Shown here in pieces: positions 1 through 8,707 of a stretch of DNA of 64,000 nt; within the stretch, counting starts at the first letter, position 1, and every line of letters begins with the position of its first letter. The DNA lies in the NCBI RefSeq assembly GCF_011764485.1, contig NZ_AP022849.1:1-64000 (forward strand). The letters are read 5' to 3'. This DNA is from Bosea sp. ANAM02 (GTDB lineage Bacteria; Pseudomonadota; Alphaproteobacteria; Rhizobiales; Beijerinckiaceae). The notes under the pieces were generated by a model. The model saw only the letters and a program-made list of their open reading frames with translations. It had not been told where the DNA came from and searched no databases. Made by a program: the position numbers and the translations under genes.

Positions 1-1
1 G

Positions 2-649
2 ACCCGGCGAAAGGACACCTATGTTCGCTTCGACCTCGTGGAGAAAAACGACCGGTACAGCGTGAGCGTATTCCCCAGCGCCTCCGGTCACGAGTCGATC
101 GAGAGCACTCTCGTCGCTCAGCAGCTGCTGGAATCGGCCGCGCGCAACAAAACCCCGTTCGCGGTCAAAGCCGACTTCGTGCTGCGTGAGAACGGTGACG
201 CCGCGATCTACGGGCGCGCCCTGGTGTCTGCACCCAAGCTCATCGACGACAACCCGCTGCCGGCGAAGTACGAAATCATCATCGACCCGAGGCTGGCGCG
301 GCTCAGCCCCGATGTGACCGACAAGCTGGCCCAGCTCGACGCGGAGGCCATCGAAGCCAAGAGGCCAGAGGAGGACACCTTCGGGGAGTCGGTGCTCCTT
401 ACGAAGTCGGTCACGCACGACATCCTGGACTCGCTCAAGGACGTGATCTCGAACTGCCCCGAGAACCCGAACGGCGAGGACCGGTTCGAGTTCGTGCTGC
501 AGTTCAGGTGCGGGAATTACGAGCGCCATATTTCCGTCGTCGACGACGAGATCCCCACCGACCGCGTCGTCAACATGGCGGCGATCAAGGCGATGACCAT
601 GACGTCGGGCGTGCTGTCGGTGAGAAAGACCGAGATCCCCCGGCACTGA
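2..649 (+). CDS. Hypothetical protein, 5' end outside window
   Basis: The frame is already open at the first bases and runs to a TGA at 647-649, so the gene is cut by the left edge. An in-frame GTG at 38 has no ribosome-binding site before it and the codons at 2-37 look like ordinary coding sequence, so it is probably not the start. At least 215 residues are visible: soluble, mixed charge, no signal peptide or membrane segment, no motif I recognise. It is followed at once by a strong terminator and converges with the minus-strand transfer operon. Function unknown. Confidence 0.7.
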   Translation, partial: TRRKDTYVRFDLVEKNDRYSVSVFPSASGHESIESTLVAQQLLESAARNKTPFAVKADFVLRENGDAAIYGRALVSAPKLIDDNPLPAKYEIIIDPRLARLSPDVTDKLAQLDAEAIEAKRPEEDTFGESVLLTKSVTHDILDSLKDVISNCPENPNGEDRFEFVLQFRCGNYERHISVVDDEIPTDRVVNMAAIKAMTMTSGVLSVRKTEIPRH

Positions 650-667
650 GCGCCCGTGCACCAATGA

Positions 668-697
668 GAAAGGGCCGCCCTCGGGCGGCCCTTTCTG
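668..697 (+). terminator. Rho-independent terminator
   Basis: A perfect 13-bp stem (668-680 with 683-695, starting GAAAGGGCCGCCC) closes a 2-nt loop and is followed by a T-rich tail. It lies 19 bases after the first gene's stop and, being symmetric, may also stop transcription coming from the minus-strand operon. Confidence 0.85.
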
Positions 698-720
698 TTT
701 CTGAGCTTCTGATTGGAGGC

Positions 721-828
721 TTACCAGCCCTGTCGGCCGACGAGCAGCCCCAGGGAGAAGCTCGTCAGCACCAGCTGGGCCCCGGCCAGGAGAATTATCA
801 GGGGCGGACGGCGTGGAGGAAGGGTCAT
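721..828 (-). CDS. Possible 35-residue single-pass membrane peptide
   Basis: A short frame at the end of the minus-strand transfer operon, 46 bases after the preceding gene. The start ATG at 828 has GCGGAG 6 bases upstream. The product begins MTLPPRRPP, has a hydrophobic stretch of about 20 residues (residues 10-30) and ends GRQGW, so it looks like a small inner-membrane peptide with a basic N-terminus. It is too short for homology. Plausible from the ribosome-binding site, hydrophobic profile and position before the terminator, but could be chance. Confidence 0.4.
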   Translation of the reverse strand: MTLPPRRPPLIILLAGAQLVLTSFSLGLLVGRQGW

Positions 829-874
829 CGTGGCTCCGCGATGGACCGGCGGTGAAGCTCGCCGGTCCGCGGGC

Positions 875-2290
875 TCAAGCTGCCATGAAACGCTGGCGAA
901 GCGAAGCGAGGTATGGCCCTTTTGCCTTGTTGGGCAGCAGAGGCACCTTGTCGAGGTTCCAAAGCATGTTCTGATTGCGGGTCGCCACCAGGACGGCCAG
1001 GTCCTTCGTCTTGTCGTCACCGCCCCAAGGCAGGTTGCGCGCGTTGAAGACGCCCTCGGGCACATCGTTGAAGACGGGCACGAGGCCTTGCTGCAACCCG
1101 TCAGCAATGAGCTGGGAGACGTCTTCCTCGGGCACGGTGCACTTGACCCACCCGATGCCATAGCCGGTCACTGCATGGCCCTTCTGGGTCAGCTGATGGG
1201 CGTGCTGGAACATCAGGACCTTGTCCATCGACCGGATCCACAAGCCCTGCCACGAGGTCTGTGCCTTCTCCTCACCATCACGGATCGGGCCAGCCTTCGA
1301 CTTGTCCTCGCCGAGCATTGACGCGCGCCACAGGCACTCCGCGACGATGCCGACGGACCAGGAGTATTCGGCCAGGCGGTCGCTGAGGAAATCCTTCACT
1401 GGCTCGGGCAGGTTGGGCATGATCACCCAGTACTCCCGGCCGATCCAAAGCTGGCGGACGTCGACCTCGGCCATGTCGGCCAGGTGCTTGAATTCGGGGT
1501 GTGCAACCCATTCGCGCTGCGTCCGCTGCTCCTTCTGGGTGGCGCTTCCGAAGACATAGATCTCCGAAACCTCGGGCTTGATCGCCTTCAAGGCGACGTT
1601 CGCCACGCAAGGTCTGTCGCTGTTCAGGACGAACGCAGCCTTGTCCGAGGCCTTCGAGAGCATGTCACCCCGCGAGACCCACTCGAACGGAGCGCGCGGG
1701 ACCGGCGTCTGCAGGAGGTGGTTTGCGTAGGAAATGCGAGGCCAACGCAGCGTGATCCGGCGTCCGCCGCGGGGCGGCTTGACCAGGGTGGGGCTGAACT
1801 CTTCCCAGGCCTTGCCGGATTGGAACACCTCCGCCGCCGGCCCCTTGGGGTATTCCAGATCGGGAAGAAGGCAGCGGACGTCCTCCCGCAGCGTGCGTCC
1901 GCGGAAGGCCGACCGAATGTCGGTCTTCGGAAAGACGTCGCGGATCAGGCGCCATGCATTGCGCATCACCCGATCGAAAGCGCCGGAGCAGAAGCGGCAA
2001 ACGAAATCCGGGTCGGCGGATTCCGGATCGTAGCCCCACTCCCGGAGGGTGTCGACATGACTCACGACGAGATACTTGTCGTGCTTCAGGCTCGGGATGC
2101 GCCAGATCTCGGTTTGCCCGCGGAAGAAGTGCTCATAGGCAACGTTCGTCCACCAGATGGTGTCCGTCGACAGCTCGTGCGCGCCCGAGAAGCGGTCTGC
2201 GTCGCCACCGGCGACCGCGTACCACCCCGAACGTGGGTCCTGTGGTTCGTCGAAGACCACAACACCGAATTTGCAGTCCTCGCTCTGCAT
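875..2290 (-). CDS. Conserved-looking unknown protein at the end of the Dot/Icm operon
   Basis: A 471-residue soluble protein starting 7 bases after the dotN-like gene, in the same operon, so a transfer-related role is likely by position only. A GAAGGCGAA sequence precedes the ATG. It has no signal peptide or membrane segment and is rich in Trp and aromatic residues. A CRFC pair near residue 98 might be half of a metal site but no partner pair is obvious. I do not recognise a family. In IncI-type and Dot/Icm loci, genes near dotN vary between elements, so this may be a lineage-specific accessory. Confidence 0.75.
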   Translation of the reverse strand: MQSEDCKFGVVVFDEPQDPRSGWYAVAGGDADRFSGAHELSTDTIWWTNVAYEHFFRGQTEIWRIPSLKHDKYLVVSHVDTLREWGYDPESADPDFVCRFCSGAFDRVMRNAWRLIRDVFPKTDIRSAFRGRTLREDVRCLLPDLEYPKGPAAEVFQSGKAWEEFSPTLVKPPRGGRRITLRWPRISYANHLLQTPVPRAPFEWVSRGDMLSKASDKAAFVLNSDRPCVANVALKAIKPEVSEIYVFGSATQKEQRTQREWVAHPEFKHLADMAEVDVRQLWIGREYWVIMPNLPEPVKDFLSDRLAEYSWSVGIVAECLWRASMLGEDKSKAGPIRDGEEKAQTSWQGLWIRSMDKVLMFQHAHQLTQKGHAVTGYGIGWVKCTVPEEDVSQLIADGLQQGLVPVFNDVPEGVFNARNLPWGGDDKTKDLAVLVATRNQNMLWNLDKVPLLPNKAKGPYLASLRQRFMAA

Positions 2291-2297
2291 TTCGCCT

Positions 2298-3056
2298 TCA
2301 ATGCTGATGGAGATTCTGAACCAGGTTCTTCCAGACGGCGGGCTTGATGTTCCCGTACGGTCCGCCGGGGCCCAGCCAGTCGTCGACGATCTGAGGCATC
2401 ATGTCCGTGCCGCGCTCCTTGCAATGCGGGCCGAGCAAAAGAAGCCGGTAAGGCGATAGGGATTCGATGCGCCGCTCATAGTCCTCGTCATTGAGCTTGA
2501 GCAGAGCATTCGCGAGATCGACTGGATCCGATGAACCGAGCCTTGCCTCGGCGAGCGCCTCCCTCGAACGGAAGCGATCCATGAGGACCTCCGCCGACTC
2601 GGCGATCTGCCGGGCAGACTGCTTCCGATCCTCCATTTCCTTGGGATCCGCGACCACCTTCTCGCAGTAACGACGCGCGACCAGGATCGTGCGGCACAGG
2701 TGCGACAGGTGAGCCTGCGAGATCTCAGGCAGATAGATGATAGAAGCCTCCCGACCCGCTCCGCGATCCTGACCCCAGAAGCCGATATGATGAACCGCAT
2801 GGCAATGCATGCAGGTCGTCACGAGGTTATCCGGGCGATTGTCCGAGTGGTCGTCGTTCCGGTGGTGGACCTGCATGTAGTAGCCGCCCTTTGGAGAGCG
2901 GAACCCGCAGAAGCGGCAGCTGTCGTTGTCGCGGGCGCGAACCTGCGGCTTGACCATCTGGAACTCGGCGTCGGCGCCGCCGGACTCAGGGTCCGTGCCG
3001 CGCCAGTTCTTCGCCTTGACCGAGATGATGAGAGGCAGCGTCTTCATGCCGCTCAC
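2298..3056 (-). CDS. dotN: IcmJ/DotN-like type IV secretion protein
   Basis: 252 residues resembling Legionella IcmJ/DotN, which in that system binds the coupling protein DotL together with DotM. Visible features are a zinc-binding HNH-like core (C47-x2-C50, H64-H65, C82-x2-C85), the family phrase IIYLPEISQ near residue 106, and a helical C-terminal half. It starts at a GTG overlapping the TGA of the dotF-like gene (3053-3056), so the two are translationally coupled. DotN keeps the HNH-like metal fold but is not known as a nuclease. The coupling protein it should serve is not in the window. The C-terminal region is longer than in the Legionella protein as I remember it. Confidence 0.8.
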   Translation of the reverse strand: MSGMKTLPLIISVKAKNWRGTDPESGGADAEFQMVKPQVRARDNDSCRFCGFRSPKGGYYMQVHHRNDDHSDNRPDNLVTTCMHCHAVHHIGFWGQDRGAGREASIIYLPEISQAHLSHLCRTILVARRYCEKVVADPKEMEDRKQSARQIAESAEVLMDRFRSREALAEARLGSSDPVDLANALLKLNDEDYERRIESLSPYRLLLLGPHCKERGTDMMPQIVDDWLGPGGPYGNIKPAVWKNLVQNLHQH

Positions 3057-4261
3057 CGCTGGACGATGACGCCACGGTCGGTGATGACGATGAAGTTCTT
3101 CTCGTACTTCGAGACCTGCTTCACGACACCGCCGCTGTCGGGCAGCACGTCACCCGCCTTGACCTGCAGGGTGCTCCCTGAAGGAGCCTTGACCCAGGCG
3201 ACACCGCGCGAGACGCCTTGCAGGGCCCAGCCAGAGAGGACCTCGGGCTTCAGGGGCACCTCGGTCGTCGGCTTGGGCATCTGGGACACGCCCCTGGCTT
3301 CGAGAACGCCCAAGCGCTCTTCCAGCCCCTTCGCACGCTGCTCCAGATCGGTGCGAGCGGTCGCGGCGGCGCGCAGCTGCTCCTCGAGGCGGTTGATCCG
3401 CTCGATCGTCGCAGTGTCGGGCTTCGCAGCAACCGGAGCGACCTGGGGCACCGGAGGAGGCAACGAGTTGGCGGCAGGCAGCGACGGGGGCGGCAGGCTC
3501 GGCGCCCCGCCGGCAGGCTGCGTGCCCTGCAGCGGCGGCAACTGCCCCTGCTGCTGCACAGGCCGCTGGCCAAACTGCTGGCCGACCGGCTGCGGTGCCC
3601 CGACCTGGACGACTGCCGGCTTGTCGAGGCCGATCAGGGGACCGATGTACGGCTGGATGACCTGCGTGAAGCTGAAATACAGCAGCGCGAGGCCGCCGAC
3701 GCCGATGCCGGCATAGGTCGCGAGCTGGATCAGGCGCGCCTTCTTATCGACCGCCCCTTCCTCGCCCTCGTCGCCTTCCTCTTCGTCGCCGTCGCCATCG
3801 TGATCACCGTCCTCGTGATCACCGGCATCGTCGCCTTCGTCGTCGGAATGCGAGCCGGCACCGCGGTGATCCTCGCCGCGGCCCTCGTCCTCATCATCGT
3901 CACCACCGAAGCTGACGCGCTCATGTTCCTGGCGTGCCGGCGCGCGGCTGGCGGCCGGAACCTCCGCCTCGTCGTCGCCACCAAAATCGGAAGCCTTCAG
4001 CGGACGCGCGGAAGCAACGCCGCCGTCATCATCGAACGAGGGCTTCTCGTCCTCACCGCCGAATCCGCCGAACGCGTCCTCGGGCACGGCTGCCGGCTTG
4101 TTGGCCGCGCGCGAGGGCTTCCCCTGGATGGGGGCCTCGTCGATGGAGAGATCGATATCGGGCTCAAATTCCGGGCCAGATTTGGGGTCATTCCCGAAGC
4201 CGCCGAAATCGATCTCTTGGCCGAACGTATCGTCCCCGCCGCCCTTTTTCTCTGTGCTCAT
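3053..4261 (-). CDS. dotF: IcmG/DotF-like (IncI TraP-like) inner-membrane protein
   Basis: A single membrane segment (about residues 180-198) separates a very acidic cytoplasmic N-terminus, with a His/Asp/Glu-rich tract near residues 120-170, from a Pro/Gln-rich linker, a predicted coiled coil and a small C-terminal beta domain (about residues 340-402, with GWALQGVSRGVAWVKAP). This is the architecture of DotF/IcmG, a part of the Dot/Icm trans-envelope core. Position between dotG and dotN supports the call. ATG 4261 is preferred; a GTG two codons earlier overlaps the dotG stop. The acidic domain is much longer than in DotF, which makes the total length (402) unusual. Sequence similarity is weak outside the C-terminal domain. 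Confidence 0.65.
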   Translation of the reverse strand: MSTEKKGGGDDTFGQEIDFGGFGNDPKSGPEFEPDIDLSIDEAPIQGKPSRAANKPAAVPEDAFGGFGGEDEKPSFDDDGGVASARPLKASDFGGDDEAEVPAASRAPARQEHERVSFGGDDDEDEGRGEDHRGAGSHSDDEGDDAGDHEDGDHDGDGDEEEGDEGEEGAVDKKARLIQLATYAGIGVGGLALLYFSFTQVIQPYIGPLIGLDKPAVVQVGAPQPVGQQFGQRPVQQQGQLPPLQGTQPAGGAPSLPPPSLPAANSLPPPVPQVAPVAAKPDTATIERINRLEEQLRAAATARTDLEQRAKGLEERLGVLEARGVSQMPKPTTEVPLKPEVLSGWALQGVSRGVAWVKAPSGSTLQVKAGDVLPDSGGVVKQVSKYEKNFIVITDRGVIVQR

Positions 4262-4263
4262 GA

Positions 4264-5463
4264 TCACTGGTTCCCGTTCGGCAGGAAGAGAATGCCCACA
4301 GGCGTTCCGGACGCGACCTTCACGGTCGTCGGGCGGTTGCCGTAGGTCTGATTGAGGATCTGACCAGCCGCGCCAGCTGCGACGCCACCGGCGACGTAAA
4401 GCTGCTGGCGGGTGCTCAGCGCCGGGTTGGAGACGGTGACGCCCCCGAGCCCGATATTCGTGGTCTGGCCGGACTGACCGATCGCCTGCCCAAAGCCCTG
4501 TGCAAAGGCGGCAGCCGCGGTGAAGCCTAGGTTCGTCAGGATGTGCCGGTCGATGTCAGTGGCCAGCGCCGTGCCGATTTCCTTGGTATCGACGGCAACC
4601 GCATTGATCGTGACACTCTTGTTCACCTCGGTGCCGTCGCGAAGGTTCTGCACCGTCATCGTCTTGAACGACAGAACGAGCGCGTCACGCTTGGTCTCGA
4701 AAGACCCGATCAGCGTGGCTCCAGCGAACTCACCCTGGGCAATGCGAGCCAGAATGGGGCCGGGTGCATCCGAGTTCGCGGTCGACACCATCTCGGCGTA
4801 AAGGATCGTGCCGGCCAGAGGGAGCTTCAGACCGCTCAGAGGATCCACCAGCGAGGCAGCGCCCGCAGCGGCCGCCTGTGCCTGCGACGGACCCGGCTGG
4901 CTGGCGCCGGCGAGCACATTCTCCTTCGCGTAGTATTTGACGTCAGCCGGCCCGAACTGGATACGGGCGATCTGCTCCATCTGGCGCTTCATCAGCTCCG
5001 CGAGGCCATCGTCGACCTGGTTCACCGGGACAGCGGCGACGACCGGAGCAACCGGCAGGACCGGCGGCGCGATCACCGGGCGCACGACCGGAGGATCAGG
5101 TCGCTCAATGCCGTCGCCGTTGCCTTGGCGGTTGCGATCTTCGTTGGGCATATCGACCGGCGCCATCGGCTGCGCGACCACGGTCGGCAGCGCGCTGCGC
5201 CCTTCATTCGCCGCGCGCTGCTGGCGATCGCGATCCGCGTCGTCGATCATCCGGCGCATATCAGCGGTCGGGGCAGCCGAGCCCGGGACGTTGCGAACAG
5301 TGTTCGACGGCGAGCGAATGTCGGACGCAGGCGGCAGATCCCCGCCAGAGCTCACGAAATACCCAATGATCGCCACAGTCGCGACAGCGCCGATGACGAC
5401 GAGGAACCGGCCGCCCCCCTTGACGGAGGAAGAGAGGCGCTGCCCGAGGCTTACTCGCTCCAT
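4264..5463 (-). CDS. dotG: IcmE/DotG (TraO), VirB10-type core channel protein
   Basis: 399 residues: a short cytoplasmic N-terminus, one membrane segment (about 20-37), a Pro-rich periplasmic linker and a C-terminal VirB10-like domain (about 195-395) with the family phrases LPLAGTILYAEMVSTANSD and PGPILARIAQGEFAGATLIG. DotG spans the envelope and forms part of the Dot/Icm channel together with DotH and DotF. Length matches IncI TraO rather than Legionella DotG, which carries a long pentapeptide-repeat region absent here. It starts 12 bases after dotH stops, in one operon. Confidence 0.88.
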   Translation of the reverse strand: MERVSLGQRLSSSVKGGGRFLVVIGAVATVAIIGYFVSSGGDLPPASDIRSPSNTVRNVPGSAAPTADMRRMIDDADRDRQQRAANEGRSALPTVVAQPMAPVDMPNEDRNRQGNGDGIERPDPPVVRPVIAPPVLPVAPVVAAVPVNQVDDGLAELMKRQMEQIARIQFGPADVKYYAKENVLAGASQPGPSQAQAAAAGAASLVDPLSGLKLPLAGTILYAEMVSTANSDAPGPILARIAQGEFAGATLIGSFETKRDALVLSFKTMTVQNLRDGTEVNKSVTINAVAVDTKEIGTALATDIDRHILTNLGFTAAAAFAQGFGQAIGQSGQTTNIGLGGVTVSNPALSTRQQLYVAGGVAAGAAGQILNQTYGNRPTTVKVASGTPVGILFLPNGNQ

Positions 5464-5475
5464 GACAGTCGTTCC

Positions 5476-6429
5476 TTAGCGGCTGATGCGAACGTGGGCC
5501 GCCCGGCCGCCGGCCGAGACGATCACGACAGGTGAATCGACGAGGGTGAAGACGTTCACGCCAGACACGTTCGAGCTGCGCGAGGTGTAGGCGGGCGAGA
5601 GAATGTCGCCGCGTGTCCGGACGTAGAGCATGTCCTCGAAACGCCAGGCCTCGACATCAGGCGAGGTCGTCTTCATCCGGCGGGATCCTTGCGGTGGGAC
5701 CCCATCGAGAAACTTGATCATCGTCGAGTCGTTGGTCGGCGCCAGACTGGTTGTGCCCACGATGTCCTGCGCGGCGTTCGGGCCGCGCGCATCGAGACGC
5801 ACGTCCAGTCGGTAATCGACCTCCGGCTCCCCCTGCCTGATAGCCAGGGTGATCGGAACCGGGTGCCCGACCAGAGTGACGGCCAGATTGCCCGGAACCC
5901 ACTCCTGGATGGCGTTGACGACGATGATGTTGGTCTTCCCATCCTCACCGGCGGACTGCGCGGCATAGGCCTGCGGATTGCCCGTCGTGACGGAGAGAAC
6001 CGGCCAAGGCTGGCCGGTGATGTCGGAGAAGGTCATCGTCGAAACGATGCCCGGCTGCACGCGCAGCACAGGAGGCTCCTCACCAGGGCGGAGCGTCAGG
6101 CGGATGGCCCGAGAGACAGGTTTCCCGGGATTGAGCGGGGTCGCAATGCCGCGGCGGGTGTCATCCAGCCCCCGGCGGTACGTCTGGATCTGGCCCGGCG
6201 ACATCGGCAGCGTCTCGCGGATCGCGCGATCAAAGGCCTGATCCCGCCGGTTCTGCGGGCTTGGCTGCGCGGGCTGAACAGGTGCGGGCGCGACGCCCTG
6301 ACCAGGCGCCGGCGGCGGCGAAGCCAGCAGGAGCTGATCGACACCCTGCGCGAGACCGGGACCGATGGCTGCCACGAAGGCAAGCGCATGGGCCATGCCC
6401 CGGAATGATTGAGCAATGAAGCGGGTCAC
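5476..6429 (-). CDS. dotH: IcmK/DotH (TraN), outer-membrane core component
   Basis: 317 residues with an N-terminal signal peptide (cleavage near residue 28), a Pro-rich mature N-terminus, and the DotH core: PGKPVSRAIRLTLRPGEEPP, a repeat of beta strands, and a C-terminal segment with SNVSGVNVFTLVDSPVVIVS. DotH is the VirB9-like part of the outer-membrane ring, normally held by the lipoproteins DotC and DotD; neither is visible here. Spacing to dotI (6 bases) and dotG (12 bases) indicates one operon. Confidence 0.88.
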   Translation of the reverse strand: MTRFIAQSFRGMAHALAFVAAIGPGLAQGVDQLLLASPPPAPGQGVAPAPVQPAQPSPQNRRDQAFDRAIRETLPMSPGQIQTYRRGLDDTRRGIATPLNPGKPVSRAIRLTLRPGEEPPVLRVQPGIVSTMTFSDITGQPWPVLSVTTGNPQAYAAQSAGEDGKTNIIVVNAIQEWVPGNLAVTLVGHPVPITLAIRQGEPEVDYRLDVRLDARGPNAAQDIVGTTSLAPTNDSTMIKFLDGVPPQGSRRMKTTSPDVEAWRFEDMLYVRTRGDILSPAYTSRSSNVSGVNVFTLVDSPVVIVSAGGRAAHVRISR

Positions 6430-6435
6430 GGAGAC

Positions 6436-7143
6436 TTACCTCGCGAAGATCTGCGCGATGCCGAGCCCGCGGGGGTTCTCGACCTCAGGACGACGGACAA
6501 CAACAAGCTCGACGACGCGCGGCTCGCTGTTGCGCCCAGACACGTTTTCGTAGGTGAGAAGGAGGGGCAGCTCGATGCGCCAGCCATAGCGGCCGCCCTC
6601 GACGATGCCCTGGCTCACGATGACCGGGGCGCCCTGAGGGACCGCGGTGCTCGCCAGCTGCTCCTTGATGATGGTCGCGAGCACCTTCGAGCGCTCAAGA
6701 GCGTTCTGATAGCTCTTCCAGCCGGAGTCGGTGAACAGCAGGCGATGCTCGTTCAGCTGCGACTGGTAGTTCGCGAAGTTCAACGTGAAGGACCGAACGA
6801 CCGAGTCGGTCGCCCAGTTCAGCACTTCGTTCGTCGTCTGGATCGGGCGCTCAAGAGGAATGACCTCCCGAATGCCGCCTTCCGGGTCCGTGGCGAAATA
6901 GCGAACCGGCACCGGTCGCATCCCAAAGAACACGTTCGCGACCACCGACAGTGCAAGAACACCGAAGGTGATGAAGAGCACGCGCAGCAGAAACTCATAC
7001 CGCTCACGCGAAAACGCGTTGCGCGCGATTTCGGTCGCAGCCGCCTCGTCGTGATGCGGGCGTGCGGCGGACGCGTGGAAAGGAGCCGGGGCCTTGCGAC
7101 CACCCGACTTGCCTTTTCCTTTATGCGATTCGTCGCGGTTCAT
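6436..7143 (-). CDS. dotI: IcmL/DotI (TraM), VirB8-like inner-membrane component
   Basis: 235 residues: a basic cytoplasmic N-terminus, one membrane segment (about 53-73) and a periplasmic VirB8/NTF2-like domain with VRYFATDPEGGIREVIPLE and the family feature NWATDSVVRSFTLNFANYQ. DotI/TraM forms an inner-membrane ring in Dot/Icm and IncI systems. First gene of the transfer operon; the start ATG has GGAAGGA 6 bases upstream and a plausible promoter lies about 78 bases further up. Confidence 0.9.
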   Translation of the reverse strand: MNRDESHKGKGKSGGRKAPAPFHASAARPHHDEAAATEIARNAFSRERYEFLLRVLFITFGVLALSVVANVFFGMRPVPVRYFATDPEGGIREVIPLERPIQTTNEVLNWATDSVVRSFTLNFANYQSQLNEHRLLFTDSGWKSYQNALERSKVLATIIKEQLASTAVPQGAPVIVSQGIVEGGRYGWRIELPLLLTYENVSGRNSEPRVVELVVVRRPEVENPRGLGIAQIFAR

Positions 7144-7220
7144 GCTCGTCCTTCCATGACATCAAGGTCTGACGGATTGGTCGTTGAAGGCAAGAGGCCT
7201 TATTCCTTGACGCACCAAAA

Positions 7221-7249
7221 GTTCTCGATCACGTTCCTTCGATAGTCAA
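7221..7249 (-). promoter_or_regulatory. Candidate promoter of the Dot/Icm operon
   Basis: On the minus strand TTGACT (7249-7244) and GAGAAC (7226-7221) are 17 bases apart, 78 bases before the dotI start. The -35 is good and the -10 is weak. It sits in the short gap shared with the divergent SANT-like gene, so the two could be regulated together. Confidence 0.4.
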
Positions 7250-7818
7250 TGAAAGTTGGGCGTATGACGCTGCAGGAAATTGCCCGCCGCCCCTGGACCG
7301 AGAGCGACAAGCGCGATCTGATCCGTTTCTGGGATTCGGTAGGGAGTATCTTCTTGATTTCGTTACTCATGGACCGTCCGGAAGGGGCGATCCAGACGGA
7401 AGCAAGTCGCCTGAATCTGCCTCGCCGCAGCGAGGAAAAAGGCCGCCACAGAAAGAAGTGGACGAGCGAGGAAGAATCGCGTCTGGAACAGGCCGTTGCG
7501 CAGTTCAAGGAGCCAGATGGAAGGATTCGAATCGTAGAGGTTTCCGAATCCCTCGGGCGCAGCGTCGACGCGATTGCGTCACGACTCGCAGACGGCTTCG
7601 ACGACATCCGCGATTTCAGGAAGACGATTGCGTTCGATCGCGACGCTTTGTTGGAGAAGGCGGCTCAGCCTGCGGCCGCTGCGAAGCCTGTCGCGGATCG
7701 CCGAAAGCTTTCGATGATCCGCACCTGCCTTTCCTGCTCGAAACCCTTCCATTCTTCCGGCGCCGGCAACCGTATCTGCAAGCGCTGCTCGTCGATGGAC
7801 GAGTCGGACTGGTACTGA
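7249..7818 (+). CDS. SANT/Myb-like DNA-binding protein with C-terminal zinc motif
   Basis: 189 residues divergent from the transfer operon. Two SANT/Myb-like helical units are visible (RRPWTESDKRDLIRFW near residue 14; KKWTSEEESRLEQAV near 68), then a charged linker and a C-terminal zinc motif CLSCSKPF...NRICKRC (about residues 165-182). This layout suggests a small transcription factor, and its position facing dotI makes it a candidate regulator of transfer. No strong ribosome-binding site precedes either ATG 7249 or ATG 7264, so the start is uncertain. It shares the SANT-like unit with the five-repeat protein at 10210-11814. Confidence 0.7.
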   Translation: MKVGRMTLQEIARRPWTESDKRDLIRFWDSVGSIFLISLLMDRPEGAIQTEASRLNLPRRSEEKGRHRKKWTSEEESRLEQAVAQFKEPDGRIRIVEVSESLGRSVDAIASRLADGFDDIRDFRKTIAFDRDALLEKAAQPAAAAKPVADRRKLSMIRTCLSCSKPFHSSGAGNRICKRCSSMDESDWY

Positions 7819-7829
7819 CGTCAGCGAGC

Positions 7830-8558
7830 TCAGCCCGCCAGCGCCATCTGCGGGGCCGTCGTCGGCCCTTCCAGCTTCATCGTGTGCGCCGGGGAGCTCG
7901 TTTCTCCGAGCAGAAGTACACGCGTCATCGAACCGACGCGCCACGCCAGGCTCATGTTCCGAGGCCGGTAATGCAGCTCTGACTGTGCTGCTCGGGCGAG
8001 ATATCCGATCGCCGCATCGGCGGCTTCCGGAAGCGATCCAGCCAAGCGCATGAGGGCCATGGCGCCTGCCCGATCGAAGTTCGAAACCAGGTCGCGGGCA
8101 GTCCTCACGATCTCTGTCGAAGCCGCAGAACGCGAGCGGAAGCGAGGTCCAGCGCCTTCGCCGAGGCGAAAGGCCACATCTCCGCAGGACGGAGCCCTGA
8201 CGCGCTCGCGAGCCAGCGGAACCGAAGCCGCGCGTCCGAGCCAGCGCTGTAGCCCATAGTCGGTCACGACCTCTGCCTCCGGCATCCGGCCCACCTCGAC
8301 GAGCCAGGTGCGCAGGCACAGCTCGAACTCCGCGGCGGCTTCCGCGATCAGAGTGCGATCGTCGAGCCGGACCGACTGGGAGAGAAGGACCTGCCCAGGA
8401 TGAGAGGCCGGCCAAAGCGTCGTGAAGATGCGATCGCACGCGATCTCGATATCGAAAGTCCCAACACGCGTGCCCGCGTGCTTGATCTCCCCCGCTATCA
8501 GGGAAAAACCGAACGCCTGGGCGATTGCCGCGTAGCGATTGATGACGTTGCTGCTCAT
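7830..8558 (-). CDS. Hypothetical protein
   Basis: 242 residues, start ATG 8558 chosen because GAGGAG lies 7 bases upstream; an upstream in-frame ATG at 8603 lacks one. It converges with the SANT-like gene 11 bases away. The N-terminal third (NRYAAIAQAFGFSLIAGEIK) looks helical, and the rest is Ala/Arg rich without membrane segments or known motif. It is transcribed away from the DUF805-like gene from a shared 149-base gap. Function unknown. Confidence 0.65.
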   Translation of the reverse strand: MSSNVINRYAAIAQAFGFSLIAGEIKHAGTRVGTFDIEIACDRIFTTLWPASHPGQVLLSQSVRLDDRTLIAEAAAEFELCLRTWLVEVGRMPEAEVVTDYGLQRWLGRAASVPLARERVRAPSCGDVAFRLGEGAGPRFRSRSAASTEIVRTARDLVSNFDRAGAMALMRLAGSLPEAADAAIGYLARAAQSELHYRPRNMSLAWRVGSMTRVLLLGETSSPAHTMKLEGPTTAPQMALAG

Positions 8559-8707
8559 GTTCAAGCTCCTCGCTTGAGCGTGGCCGCCGACGATGAAAGG
8601 CACAAAATGCGGGGCAATCGGTGGACGACCGGCGTAAGCCGGAGCGGCAATCCTTGAGGCTACGGCATCCTTGCAGGAGAATGTCGCATTCCATCCCGAG
8701 GCGCTCG

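Noticed and set aside
1484..2347. Plus-strand open frame of 287 codons
   Set aside because: Shadow of the minus-strand gene at 875-2290, which belongs to a clear operon.
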